A DNA stretch of 64,000 nt from Candidatus Nitrohelix vancouverensis (GTDB taxonomy: Bacteria; Nitrospinota; Nitrospinia; Nitrospinales; VA-1): the NCBI GenBank assembly GCA_015698305.1, contig CP048620.1:248001-312000 (forward strand). The letters are read 5' to 3'. This document shows, piece by piece, positions 17,865 through 27,531 of this stretch; within the stretch, counting starts at the first letter, position 1; every line of letters begins with the position of its first letter. The notes beneath the pieces were generated by a model. The model saw nothing but the letters and a program-made list of their open reading frames with translations. It did not search any database and had not been told where the DNA came from. A program made the translations under genes and the position numbers.

Positions 17865-19952
17865 ATGAGCCAGCCGCACTCACCGCTCAGACAAGGCGTT
17901 GTACAAGAGGGAAACGGCCTTCGTTTCACTCTGTTCAGCAAAAATGCAACGCGGGTGGAATTGTGTCTTTTTGATTCCCCTCACGCGACTCAGGAAGCCC
18001 GGCGCATCGAACTACAGCGAACGATGGAGGGTCTCTGGACCCTCCATCTTCCTGCAATCGCACCGGGATGTATTTACGCCTACCGCGTGCATGGCCCCTA
18101 CGATCCTCCCCAGGGCCATCGCTTCAATCCCAATAAAATCCTTCTGGACCCCTACGCGCGAAAAATCATTCGTCTGCCCAGTGAACGGGACACCTTGCGC
18201 GGCGAACAACGCGACAATCCGGCTCCTTTTGCGATGGACGAAACCGATTCCGCCCACTGCGCTCCACTCGGCGTCTTCGAAGAAAACGGCTTCGACTGGC
18301 AGGATGACGCGCCGCCGCGAATTCCCTGGGAATCCACGCTGATCTACGAAGCGCATGTCAAAGGAATCACCCAATTGCGCATGGACATCCCCGAAGAACA
18401 ACGCGGGCGTTACCTCGGCCTCGCATCGCCGCCGATCATCGATCACCTGAAAAGTCTGGGCGTCACCGCCGTCGAATTGCTTCCCATCTTCCAGTCCCTG
18501 TCTGAAGAACGCTTGATCCAAGACCAGCTAACCAACTACTGGGGTTACAACACCCTCGGTTTTTTTGTTCCAGAATCCAGCTATGCCAGCGTGGGAGGCG
18601 ACCCGGTTCAGGAATTTAAAAGCATGACGCTCGCCCTGCACCGCGCAGGCATCGAGGTGATTCTCGACGTCGTTTACAACCACACCGCAGAAGGCAATGA
18701 AGTCGGCCCAACCCTTTCCTTTCGCGGCGTCGACAATCGATCCTATTACCTGCTCCATCCGCAAGCCCCAAACCTCTACGAAAATTATTCCGGTTGCGGC
18801 AACACTCTCAAAGCGAACAGCCCTCAAGTGCGAACGTTCATTTTGGACAATCTGCGCTACTGGGTCGAAGAAATGCATGTGGACGGATTTCGTTTCGACC
18901 TGGCCACCACGCTGGCGCGAAACCACGCCCAGGTCGAGTTCCAAGGCAGTTTGCTGGAGGAAATCCAAAACGATCCCATTCTTTCCCAGGTCAAACTGAT
19001 AGCTGAACCCTGGGACCTTGGCCCCGACGGCTACCAACTGGGACGCTACCCAAAAGGATGGAGTCAATGGAACGACCGCTATCGGGATCACGTCCGTCAA
19101 TTCTGGCGCGGCGATAAAAATAAAATCGCAGAGTTCGCAACGCATATCTCAGGAAGCGCTCCTCTCTTTCAGCGCGCCCGCACGGGACCTCGCGCAGGAA
19201 TCAATTTCGTCGCCGCTCACGACGGCTTCAGCCTCGCCGACCTGACCGCTTATTCGCATAAAAGAAACGAAGCCAACGGCGAAAACAACGCCGATGGAAA
19301 CGATCACAATTTCAGTTGGAATTGCGGCGTCGAAGGACCGACGGACGACGCAAACATCCTCGATCTGCGCTCCCGGCAACAACGCAATCTGCTCGCCACG
19401 CTTCTACTCTCCAAAGGGATTCCCATGATCCAATGCGGAGACGAATGGGGGCACAGCCAACAGGGAAACAACAACGCCTATTGTCAGGACAATGAAATCA
19501 ACTGGCGCCGATGGGACTGGACGCCGGAACAACAACGGCAGGTCGACTGGGTGAGACGTCTTTCAAAAATAAGACGAGCCATCAATGCGATCACGGTCAA
19601 CCGCTTTTACCTGCCTCCGCATGAGATCAACCCGGACGGCGAACCCGAAGCCGCCTGGTTCTCTTCTTTCGGCGAGCGTATGACGGGAGCGGACTGGAAC
19701 AACCCTTCCATCAAATCAATGGGGGTACTAATCAATCCGTCCCCTTTGGTAAAAGGTTCCTCAGATACAAAAATAACACTGTTGGTGAACGCTGGGATTC
19801 ACCCGGCGCTTTTCACCACGCCTCGAAACGTTGAAAATTTCCCTTCGCAATGGCGGGAAATCGCCAACTCCTTCATGCCCGATCGGGATCCCAGACAAGT
19901 CGCCTTTCCAATTCGGCTCGAAGCGCACTCACTCATCGTTCTGGAAACTTGA
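17865..19952 (+). CDS. glgX: glycogen debranching enzyme (GH13, GlgX/isoamylase type)
   Basis: The 695-residue enzyme cuts alpha-1,6 branches of glycogen or limit dextrins in the cytoplasm. It has an N-terminal CBM48 domain (about 1-130), then the GH13 barrel with LDVVYNHTAEGNE (region I), VDGFRFDLA with the nucleophile Asp (region II), LIAEPWDLGPDGYQLG with the acid Glu (region III), and AAHDGFSLADL (region IV). The MIQCGDEWGHSQQGNNNAYC segment is typical of GlgX. No other glycogen gene is in view. Confidence 0.94.
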   Translation: MSQPHSPLRQGVVQEGNGLRFTLFSKNATRVELCLFDSPHATQEARRIELQRTMEGLWTLHLPAIAPGCIYAYRVHGPYDPPQGHRFNPNKILLDPYARKIIRLPSERDTLRGEQRDNPAPFAMDETDSAHCAPLGVFEENGFDWQDDAPPRIPWESTLIYEAHVKGITQLRMDIPEEQRGRYLGLASPPIIDHLKSLGVTAVELLPIFQSLSEERLIQDQLTNYWGYNTLGFFVPESSYASVGGDPVQEFKSMTLALHRAGIEVILDVVYNHTAEGNEVGPTLSFRGVDNRSYYLLHPQAPNLYENYSGCGNTLKANSPQVRTFILDNLRYWVEEMHVDGFRFDLATTLARNHAQVEFQGSLLEEIQNDPILSQVKLIAEPWDLGPDGYQLGRYPKGWSQWNDRYRDHVRQFWRGDKNKIAEFATHISGSAPLFQRARTGPRAGINFVAAHDGFSLADLTAYSHKRNEANGENNADGNDHNFSWNCGVEGPTDDANILDLRSRQQRNLLATLLLSKGIPMIQCGDEWGHSQQGNNNAYCQDNEINWRRWDWTPEQQRQVDWVRRLSKIRRAINAITVNRFYLPPHEINPDGEPEAAWFSSFGERMTGADWNNPSIKSMGVLINPSPLVKGSSDTKITLLVNAGIHPALFTTPRNVENFPSQWREIANSFMPDRDPRQVAFPIRLEAHSLIVLET

Positions 19953-20071
19953 TCCCAGCTTCCACGGACACGCTCGCTCCGGCGGCGTTGCCGGGAAAAA
20001 CATTACAAGAGCGCAGTATTTCTTATATAATGCCCTAAACATTCGCATTGAACACAAGCCTTATAGAAACC

Positions 20072-20383
20072 ATGCCTTCGCCCCAATCCGAATTCAGCGT
20101 TGAAGTGGATCGCGTCCTGCAAGACCTGGTCCCCACCTTCATGGACAACCGAAGGAAAGACATTGCGCAGCTGGAAACATCGCTCAGGCAGAACGACTTC
20201 GATACGATTCGCGACATCGGACACAAGATGTGCGGCTCCGGCGGGAGTTACGGTTTTGAGGCCATCAGCGTCATCGGTAAAACTTTGGAAACATCCGCAT
20301 CCCGGAACGATGCGGCGGCTGTCGAACAGGCCGTCCGCTCCCTTTCCGACTATGTTGAACGGGTGCGTATCAGCTATGTATGA
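20072..20383 (+). CDS. Hpt (histidine phosphotransfer) domain protein
   Basis: The 103-residue all-helical protein has the Hpt signature IGHKMCGSGGSYGFE: the phospho-accepting His near residue 56 followed by a small-residue turn. Hpt proteins relay phosphate between response regulators and histidine kinases. No kinase or regulator gene is next to it, so its partners are unknown. A TTG start 24 nt upstream is possible, but the ATG at 20072 gives a typical length. Confidence 0.85.
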   Translation: MPSPQSEFSVEVDRVLQDLVPTFMDNRRKDIAQLETSLRQNDFDTIRDIGHKMCGSGGSYGFEAISVIGKTLETSASRNDAAAVEQAVRSLSDYVERVRISYV

Positions 20384-20447
20384 CCTTGTCTTTACACATC
20401 ACCGAAACAAAAATAATTGATCGGCTCTCCACTCTGGACGCTCCGCA

Positions 20448-22700
20448 GTGAATAAAATCCGCCTCACATTTTTGACCGCTTTCGCACTGATATTTTATTT
20501 CGTATCGCAAGCGCCTGCGCTCGACCGGGGATGGATTCACTGGCAACAGCTCTACAATCAGGAACGCGCCAACGCGGCTGAGAACATATCCGGACAGGAA
20601 CGCTGGCGCTCGATACCTCTTGAGATCAAGGAAATCGAAGTCAGCGCCACGCTCCCCGATTATCCCTACACGCGGGTGTCTCAGTTTCGCGGCTTTGAAC
20701 GCGAACGATGCGTCACCTGTCATGTCGGCGTCCAGGGCGCCGGGGCGTCTCACCCGCCTTCCTTCGGCTGTACCGTCTGCCACGGAGGAGACGGAAACGC
20801 CGTCGATGAAACGACCGCGCACACCAGCCTGATTTATGATCCCGACCTCGGTCTCGGACGCGGCAACCCCTCCAGCATGAAGGTTGCGGCCCTCAGTTGC
20901 GGGCAATCCGGTTGTCACGCCGGGCACAGCGACCCCGACCGCAACCATATCAAACGCATGCAAAAATCCATGATGGGAACGCTGGCGGGGATGATCTCCG
21001 GCCTGCGCTTCCAATGGGGCGGTCAAACCGAAAAACACGCGCTTTACGGAATCGAAGCGATTGCCGACGACGATGGCGACGTCCCGCTAGAATCGGGAGC
21101 GCAAAACAAACTGGACACCCTGCCCTATTTTTCCGAACGCGACTACAAACGCGCCTGGGATAAGGGAAGTCTGCAAGGAGAGCCGGGCATCTCCCGACAT
21201 ATCGGCGACAACCTGCTACGCAATAAATGCTTTCAATGCCACCTCGACAGCGTCGGCCCCGGCCCAACGGATTTCCGCTCGCAGGGATGCGCCGCCTGTC
21301 ATGTGCCCTACGCGTCCGACGGCCTCTATCGCGGCGACGATCCCACGCAATCCAAAACGCAACCAGGAAAACCCCGCGCCCACGTCATCGAAGCCGTGCC
21401 CAACAGTCGCGTCTGCGTGCAATGCCATCGCGCTTATACTTACGAAGAACCGGCGGTCAAAACCAACGACAACGCGCCTAACTTGCAGGAAGCCAGCCTG
21501 CCGAAAACCGCACGCTTCAAGGTCAATGCGAGCGCGCCCGCAGGCATGGGGAGCGGCAAGGCAGACATCCATTTCGAAAAGGGATTCGAGTGTATTGACT
21601 GCCATACGCAGTTTGATATCATGGGCGATGGCAATATCTATTCAAAACAACATCAGGCGGTGGAAGTCCGTTGCGAAACCTGTCACGGCTCCGAGCAAGC
21701 GGCCCCAGCCGTCGCTTCAATCACCGACCCCAACGACCGCGCCGTGCGTCTGAGCCGCCATTACAAAGGCGGCCCCAATCAACCGGGGGACGCCATGGCG
21801 CTGACCGCTCGCGACCGCAAAATGACCAACGTGAAATCCATCGACGGCAAGATCGTGACTTTTGGAAAGCGAAGCGGGCGACGCATGATCGCGCCGCAGA
21901 CGCGAAACGCGAGAGCCGCGCATTCCATCCCCGGTCACATCGGCAAACTGGAATGTTCCGCCTGTCATGCGCAATGGACGCCGCGATGCGATGGCTGTCA
22001 CAACGCGATGGATCAGTCCCGACCCGTACCGGCCGATCATAAGGCCGCAAAATTTTTCTGGGGTTCCGTTGAATCGCAACTGTCGCTCGAAACGCCGCAA
22101 CTGATCGTCGGCCCGAGAGGCAAGGCCGCGCCCATGTCGCCGCAACCGGAACGCGCCCTGACCCTGCTCGACGAAAAGGGAGCGCCCATTCCCGTCATCA
22201 GCGGCTTGGGGAATACCATCGGACGTTACCTCGACTGGCGTTTTTCCAATGCGGAAGGTTATTCCGGCGCGAATCGCGTCTACCGCACGGAACCGCACTC
22301 CACGCGCCGCCAGGTGAGAGCCTGCGCGGACTGCCATCTTTCATCGCGCACTCTGGGTCTGGGCGAAGGGGATATCGAACTGGGTTCGCACCCCTCCGGC
22401 AGAAATGATCTGATCGCGCCTCTGGATCGCTCCGACCGGATCGCAAAACGCTCCAACTATGGCCCCGACGCCAAAGCGACGGCGCGCGGCGAACGCCTGT
22501 CCGGCTCGCATCAGGAATCCCGGCCTTTCAATCAACGGGAAATCACGACCCTGCTCCGGGTGGGCAATTGCATCGCCTGCCACGACACTTATGGCGATCC
22601 GATTTATCAAAACATGAGCAAAAGCTACGCCTTCGCAGAATCTATTAAACATCAACAAATGCGCAATAAAATTTTAAATTCCGCAGACTCGCAACCATGA
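20448..22700 (+). CDS. exported multiheme cytochrome c, 11 CXXCH plus one CX4CH
   Basis: The 750-residue protein (GTG start) has a signal peptide (FLTAFALIFYFVSQAPA) and twelve heme-type sites in order: CVTCH, CTVCH, CGQSGCH (CX4CH), CFQCH, CAACH, CVQCH, CIDCH, CETCH, CSACH, CDGCH, CADCH and CIACH. It should be a periplasmic electron carrier or redox enzyme. No CXXCK or other known catalytic-heme motif was seen. Local matches with the next gene (TLAG followed by an F-x-W-G turn, GCAACH, ECIDCH/HCIDCH, PHSTRR/PHTTRK) show the two are paralogues. It overlaps the next gene by 4 nt (ATGA). Confidence 0.9.
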   Translation: MNKIRLTFLTAFALIFYFVSQAPALDRGWIHWQQLYNQERANAAENISGQERWRSIPLEIKEIEVSATLPDYPYTRVSQFRGFERERCVTCHVGVQGAGASHPPSFGCTVCHGGDGNAVDETTAHTSLIYDPDLGLGRGNPSSMKVAALSCGQSGCHAGHSDPDRNHIKRMQKSMMGTLAGMISGLRFQWGGQTEKHALYGIEAIADDDGDVPLESGAQNKLDTLPYFSERDYKRAWDKGSLQGEPGISRHIGDNLLRNKCFQCHLDSVGPGPTDFRSQGCAACHVPYASDGLYRGDDPTQSKTQPGKPRAHVIEAVPNSRVCVQCHRAYTYEEPAVKTNDNAPNLQEASLPKTARFKVNASAPAGMGSGKADIHFEKGFECIDCHTQFDIMGDGNIYSKQHQAVEVRCETCHGSEQAAPAVASITDPNDRAVRLSRHYKGGPNQPGDAMALTARDRKMTNVKSIDGKIVTFGKRSGRRMIAPQTRNARAAHSIPGHIGKLECSACHAQWTPRCDGCHNAMDQSRPVPADHKAAKFFWGSVESQLSLETPQLIVGPRGKAAPMSPQPERALTLLDEKGAPIPVISGLGNTIGRYLDWRFSNAEGYSGANRVYRTEPHSTRRQVRACADCHLSSRTLGLGEGDIELGSHPSGRNDLIAPLDRSDRIAKRSNYGPDAKATARGERLSGSHQESRPFNQREITTLLRVGNCIACHDTYGDPIYQNMSKSYAFAESIKHQQMRNKILNSADSQP

Positions 22701-25228
22701 GCTTTTTCAAATCCATCGCCTTATTACTATTCGGACTCGCGCTGGCGGGAGCAGGATTTGAAGGGATCGATCCGGCTCTGAGCGGAGCCTTCCAGAAACC
22801 GGTCTGGGACTGGTCGCAAAATGAATACCGCGCGCCGGACGGCGTCGATCCAGACCGCGACAACTCGCTTCAGAGCCCGCAATGGAATCCACAGGCGCAG
22901 GAAGGCCCGACTTTCAGCGAAAAGGAAATCATCACGCCAACAGAACCGCTTGAAAAACGCATGGCGCAACCGCTGTCCGATCTGCTCGACCTGCCTTATC
23001 TGTCCGCCGACGATCTGCCCGATCCGTTTCCGTTTCTTCGCGGCCCCGGCGGGGCCTACAAGAGCGTCATGAAACCCGGCGTCACCCTCGGCGGCGTTCG
23101 ATTCGATTCCTACGGACAAACCGACAAGTTCATTGAGAATTTTTACCGTCAATCCGGCTTTCCTATCGACAAGGTTTTTAAAGACGTCGCCTACAACGAC
23201 CAAAGCTCGCGTTGTCTACACTGCCATCAAGGCATCGAGGAAATAGATCATAATCACCGCTTTCGTTGCACCCAGTGCCACAACGGACAATCGAGAAAAA
23301 AATCGCTGCCCGACGCGCATAAAAATCTGGTGAAAAATCCATCCGCGCCGGAGCATGTTGAAAAATTCTGCGGCAAATGTCACGCAAAGCAAATCGAGCA
23401 GATGAACGCATCGACGAAAAACACCTTGGCCGGCATTAACGACTCGGTGCATTTCGCCTGGGGAACGCCGCCGACGCCGGCGGTCAAAACAACCCTTCCG
23501 GCCGACCCGGCGAAAGCGGGCGAAACAACCCCGCAAGCTCCCCTTGCCAAAGCGCCGCATTATCAGACGGGAGAAAACCCGGCGGCGGAACAATTCCTCA
23601 AAAACCAGTGTCGGCAATGTCATATAGGATCGGAAGCTCCCAAACGCGCCGGGGACTATCGCGCCACAGGATGCGCCGCCTGTCACATGATCTACACCAA
23701 CGACGGCGTCTCCCTCAGCCACGACAAGGCGATTCAATACACGCAAAGAGAAGACATTCAGAACCGTTCGAAACGATTTCTGAAAAAATACCAGCAAGAC
23801 AACCCGGACAAGCGCGGCTACCCGGTCATGCATAAATTCACCAGCGTCATCCCCAGTGTGCAATGCGAGCATTGCCACCATAACAACGGCGTCGGTTCCG
23901 AGTACGAAGGTTTGTTCGCATTGAAACCGCTTGCAGGACAGGAAGCCGATCCCGCCGACAGGGAACAACCCGCGCTTCATGGCGTCGAACATCAATTCCT
24001 CCTCCCGGACATCCACCGCGAGAAGGGCATGCATTGCATCGACTGTCATGCAGGAAAAGAACTCAAACCCGAACCGGGACAGGAGAAACGCGCCGGAGTC
24101 CAGTGCCAGGACTGCCACGGCGGACTGGGCAAACGCCCCGAATCGTTTCTACTGACCTCGTCGGACGCGCGCTCCAAGGAAATTTTACAGTCGACGGCTA
24201 AAATTCCGGCGCTGGCCCGATCCGTCAAGGAAGGCGATTCGATTCTCGTCACCGCGTCGGGCATCGCCCTGCCGCATATTCAAAAAATAAAAAATGATTG
24301 GATATTGGTTTCGAAGGTGACTGGCAAGAAACACCGCATCCCGCAGTTGCCCGGCGAACGCGAGCCGGTCGCCCACCGCATCGCGAAACACATGAATACA
24401 ATGGAATGCCACACCTGCCATGCCCGCTGGTCCGCCAGCGAATGGGGCATGCTGGTGAAAAAACCCGCAACCGCTACGACGCCCAATGACGCCGCTTCCT
24501 GGAGCCAGTCTTTCGTTGACCTGTCCTGGGACACGCTCATTCTGGGCAAGAATCAACGCGGCAGATATTCGCTAATGAAACCGCAGTTTCAATATTTCTT
24601 TCCCGACCCGTTGCGACCTCAAAGCGCGGCGGTTCCGGCGACCACGCACCGGGGAACGCCCGGCATGCTGGTCAAAGCTTACGCGCCGCACACCACGCGG
24701 AAAATCGCGCGGCGCTGCGAAAGCTGTCACCAGAACCAAATGGCTGTGGGATTGGGAAGCCCCTTCATGGAAACCGTCGACTCCAAAGACCTGGCGCAAA
24801 CCCGGAGCGGAGAAACGTCGACAAGCATTCCGCTGAAACAAATGACGCTTCCCAATGGAAGCCCACTGCAAACCGTTTACCCCGCAGACGGTTCGCGATT
24901 CCTGAACAAACAGGAACAGGAAGCGCTTCTGAAAACCAGCGACGCTTATCGGGCCTATCGATTTTTAAATTTAAAGGAAATGCAATTTCCTCGTCTGCTG
25001 AGGCGCAATGATTTCCCTTACGATGCGCGACGCAAGGCCCTGACAGATAAATTCGAGCCGGTCGATCTCGACGAAGAACTGCTGGCGGCTCCGGAACTCG
25101 AAGATGAAGAGCGGGACGAACCCCTCCCGACTCTGCCCACGCCTCTTGAGGATGACGGGGAGCGACCGCAAACGAACAATAATCTCTCCCAGCCTTTCTG
25201 GGAAAACGACCAACCTGTTCTTCCTTGA
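22697..25228 (+). CDS. exported decaheme cytochrome c, paralogue of the upstream gene
   Basis: The 843-residue protein has a signal peptide (SIALLLFGLALAGAG) and ten CXXCH sites: CLHCH, CTQCH, CGKCH, CRQCH, CAACH, CEHCH, CIDCH, CQDCH, CHTCH and CESCH. They line up one for one with ten of the twelve sites of the upstream protein; the upstream CX4CH corresponds to CGKCH here. A Pro/Ala-rich insert (residues about 255-290) and an acidic, Pro-rich C-terminus (about 780-843, EDEERDEPLP) are extra. Cellular role is unknown; a periplasmic electron-transfer complex is likely. Confidence 0.9.
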   Translation: MSFFKSIALLLFGLALAGAGFEGIDPALSGAFQKPVWDWSQNEYRAPDGVDPDRDNSLQSPQWNPQAQEGPTFSEKEIITPTEPLEKRMAQPLSDLLDLPYLSADDLPDPFPFLRGPGGAYKSVMKPGVTLGGVRFDSYGQTDKFIENFYRQSGFPIDKVFKDVAYNDQSSRCLHCHQGIEEIDHNHRFRCTQCHNGQSRKKSLPDAHKNLVKNPSAPEHVEKFCGKCHAKQIEQMNASTKNTLAGINDSVHFAWGTPPTPAVKTTLPADPAKAGETTPQAPLAKAPHYQTGENPAAEQFLKNQCRQCHIGSEAPKRAGDYRATGCAACHMIYTNDGVSLSHDKAIQYTQREDIQNRSKRFLKKYQQDNPDKRGYPVMHKFTSVIPSVQCEHCHHNNGVGSEYEGLFALKPLAGQEADPADREQPALHGVEHQFLLPDIHREKGMHCIDCHAGKELKPEPGQEKRAGVQCQDCHGGLGKRPESFLLTSSDARSKEILQSTAKIPALARSVKEGDSILVTASGIALPHIQKIKNDWILVSKVTGKKHRIPQLPGEREPVAHRIAKHMNTMECHTCHARWSASEWGMLVKKPATATTPNDAASWSQSFVDLSWDTLILGKNQRGRYSLMKPQFQYFFPDPLRPQSAAVPATTHRGTPGMLVKAYAPHTTRKIARRCESCHQNQMAVGLGSPFMETVDSKDLAQTRSGETSTSIPLKQMTLPNGSPLQTVYPADGSRFLNKQEQEALLKTSDAYRAYRFLNLKEMQFPRLLRRNDFPYDARRKALTDKFEPVDLDEELLAAPELEDEERDEPLPTLPTPLEDDGERPQTNNNLSQPFWENDQPVLP

Positions 25229-25231
25229 GCC

Positions 25232-25900
25232 ATGACGATGAATCGAGTCGCCCTGATTGCCGGACTTTTTTTTATGAGCGTTTCTCTCCCAATCGAAGCG
25301 GCGGAGATCCCCGCTCTCTTCAAAGAGAAGAACTGCGCGCATTGTCACCGTCTCTCCGCCGACGATGCGCCCGCACAAAGCGCGCCCGACCTGTTTTATG
25401 CAGGCGACAAGTTCCAGAAAAAATGGATTCGCTCTTTCCTGATCCAGCCGGAAACGATCCGCAAGGCGGGTTACAGCGGGGCCGATGATTTCATGCGGGC
25501 CGAGATTCAGCCGCACCCGACTCTGACGGAAACCGAAGCGACAAGCGCCGCAGAGTTTCTGATGTCGCTGAAAATCCCGCTCGACCCGATCCCCGTGACG
25601 GAATGGGAGCCGCTGTCGCGCGTCCAGATGGTTCGCTTCAAAATTTTATTTGAAAGGGACTACGGGTGCATCTCCTGCCACGAAGGGGTCAACCTTGCAG
25701 GCAAACCGCGCGGCGGCATTTCCGGCCCTACAATGGTGGATACGGGAAACCGACTGCAAGCGGACTGGGTCTTTCGCTGGTTGCAAAACCCAGAGACCTT
25801 TCGCGCCAAAGGACGCATGCCAAAATTTGATCTGGATGTGGAAACCGCCGAAGCCCTGACGCGGTATCTCATGACCTTGAAAAAGGAGAATCTCAAATGA
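25232..25900 (+). CDS. exported diheme cytochrome c
   Basis: The 222-residue protein has a signal peptide (VALIAGLFFMSVSLPIEA) and two class I cytochrome c modules: CAHCH near residue 36 and CISCH near residue 148, with likely axial Met in the second at GRMPKFD. Each module has the FxxxxCxxCH to late Met layout. It starts 3 nt after the decaheme gene and overlaps the next gene by 4 nt, so it should be made together with them and may pass electrons between the large cytochromes and a soluble or membrane partner. Confidence 0.9.
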   Translation: MTMNRVALIAGLFFMSVSLPIEAAEIPALFKEKNCAHCHRLSADDAPAQSAPDLFYAGDKFQKKWIRSFLIQPETIRKAGYSGADDFMRAEIQPHPTLTETEATSAAEFLMSLKIPLDPIPVTEWEPLSRVQMVRFKILFERDYGCISCHEGVNLAGKPRGGISGPTMVDTGNRLQADWVFRWLQNPETFRAKGRMPKFDLDVETAEALTRYLMTLKKENLK

Positions 25901-26358
25901 AACACTCACTCAAGCTAATAGCAAAGTTTGTCGCTCTGACCCTTGCGCTCGCGCTGTTTGGCTGTGGCGAGGATTCCCAAAAGAATGAAGACCCATCGAC
26001 TCCCAAACCGATGGCCCAGGCGCCGAAACCCCAGCCAGCCCCGCAAGCGGCGCGCGTCGTTCCGGTTTCACAGGAGACCAAAGACGCCTACCGCTGGTAT
26101 TGCTCGCAATGTCACGGCCTGACCGGCCACGGCGACGGCGTCAACGCGCTTCACCTCGCGGTTCCGCCGCGCAACCACACCAAGCCGGAGTATCTGGAAA
26201 CCCGCACCGATCGGCAGTTGTTCGAAGCCATCAAGCTCGGCGGCCTTGCCGTTGGCAGGGCGCCCTGCATGCCCGCATGGGGCCACACCCTGAATGACGA
26301 CGCCATTTCCTCGCTCGTTCGTTACATCCGCGAATTGTGTCAATGCGAAGCGGCCTGA
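25897..26358 (+). CDS. monoheme cytochrome c lipoprotein
   Basis: The 153-residue protein has a lipoprotein signal (LALALFGCGED, lipid on the Cys near residue 23), a Pro/Ala linker (about 30-50) and one class I cytochrome c module with YCSQCHG, GHGDG and a likely axial Met in APCMPAWGH. Membrane anchoring by lipid places it at the inner or outer membrane facing the periplasm. It ends the four-gene cytochrome operon. Confidence 0.9.
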   Translation: MKHSLKLIAKFVALTLALALFGCGEDSQKNEDPSTPKPMAQAPKPQPAPQAARVVPVSQETKDAYRWYCSQCHGLTGHGDGVNALHLAVPPRNHTKPEYLETRTDRQLFEAIKLGGLAVGRAPCMPAWGHTLNDDAISSLVRYIRELCQCEAA

Positions 26359-26464
26359 GCCAAAGTCTGCTATAATCCCCCAAAAGTCAGACGCCGTCCC
26401 GCAATTTCAGCGCGGGCGAACGCGTCGCATTCGATACGTTTGAAACCCATCTACTGGCTCCCTA

Positions 26465-27094
26465 ATGAAAATTCTGTCCGCTGAGTTTGAGACCACCGCG
26501 GTCAAGCCCAATCAATATCCCAAAGAATATTTCCCGGAAATCGCTTTCGTCGGTCGCTCGAACGTCGGCAAATCATCGCTCATCAATTCCCTGTTGAACC
26601 GCAAGAAACTGGTCAAAACCAGCGCGACTCCGGGGAAAACCCAGACGATCAATTTTTTCCGCATCAACGACAGCCTGTTCTTCGCCGACCTTCCCGGCTA
26701 CGGATTTGCGAAAGTCCCGGAAGCCGTGAAAAAAACCTGGGGCAAAATGATCGAGGAATATCTCCTCAAGCGCGAAACGCTTCGCGCCATCGTTTTCATC
26801 GTCGATATTCGGAGGAAACCGGGGGAGTTGGATTTCAATCTCAAACACTGGCTCGACGCCAACGGGATCGATTATATTCTCGCCATCACGAAAGCCGACA
26901 AGATATCGCAGACCAAAAGAACGAAATTGATTCGTCCCATTGAGCAACAACTGGGGAACGAGGAGAGAGCCATCCCCTATTCCAGCAAAACCAGTCTGGG
27001 CCGAAAAGAATTATGGGCGAGGATCATTGAAAAAACGGAAGGCAAAAAAGAAATCCCCCAACCGCCGGAAGAGGCGATTGAGGGACTTTCATAA
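26465..27094 (+). CDS. engB: ribosome-biogenesis GTPase EngB/YsxC
   Basis: The 209-residue GTPase has the P-loop GRSNVGKSSLIN (about 30-41), the switch segment TPGKTQTINFF, G3 DLPGYGFAKVP, G4 TKAD and a G5-like SSKT. EngB helps late 50S subunit assembly. Length and motifs fit the family. It stands 106 nt after the cytochrome operon and is convergent with the 2Fe-2S protein gene, with a 12-nt gap. Confidence 0.96.
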   Translation: MKILSAEFETTAVKPNQYPKEYFPEIAFVGRSNVGKSSLINSLLNRKKLVKTSATPGKTQTINFFRINDSLFFADLPGYGFAKVPEAVKKTWGKMIEEYLLKRETLRAIVFIVDIRRKPGELDFNLKHWLDANGIDYILAITKADKISQTKRTKLIRPIEQQLGNEERAIPYSSKTSLGRKELWARIIEKTEGKKEIPQPPEEAIEGLS

Positions 27095-27106
27095 AAACGG
27101 AGAAAA

Positions 27107-27433
27107 CTAGCCCCACATGGCTTCGGGAATTTCCAGTCGTTCGACTTTTTCGCCCTTGCCAATGTGCTGATCGAGAATTTCGTCAACATCATCGGGAGTC
27201 ACTTTGCTGTACCAAACGCCGTCGGGATATACCACCAGCACCGGTCCCATCGAACAGGGCCCCATACATGAAGAAGCGGTGAGAAATACTTTCCCAAACA
27301 AGCCGCGTTGCTCGATACCCATATCGATTTTGTTCATGATCTCCCGGCTACCGCTCTGACCGCAAGAGCCTTTGGGATGTCCCGGAGGTCGTTCGTTGGT
27401 GCATATGAAAATATGATAACTTGGTTTTGGCAT
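27107..27433 (-). CDS. thioredoxin-like 2Fe-2S ferredoxin
   Basis: The 108-residue protein starts with HIFICTNERPPGHPKGSC and later has SSCMGPCSMGPVLVVYPDGVWYS: four cysteines in the C-x(8-12)-C, CxxxC layout of thioredoxin-like 2Fe-2S ferredoxins (Shethna/NuoE-like fold). A role in electron transfer or cluster storage is likely; the partner is unknown. Single gene, divergent from the kinase at 27532. Confidence 0.88.
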   Translation of the reverse strand: MPKPSYHIFICTNERPPGHPKGSCGQSGSREIMNKIDMGIEQRGLFGKVFLTASSCMGPCSMGPVLVVYPDGVWYSKVTPDDVDEILDQHIGKGEKVERLEIPEAMWG

Positions 27434-27531
27434 GTTTCTCCTCTTAAACGTTGAATGTTAAAAATTAAAATTTCAGTTTAGATGCAAACTGACACGCTAG
27501 GTTTTTTCTATTTTTGAACTCGAAACCACAC

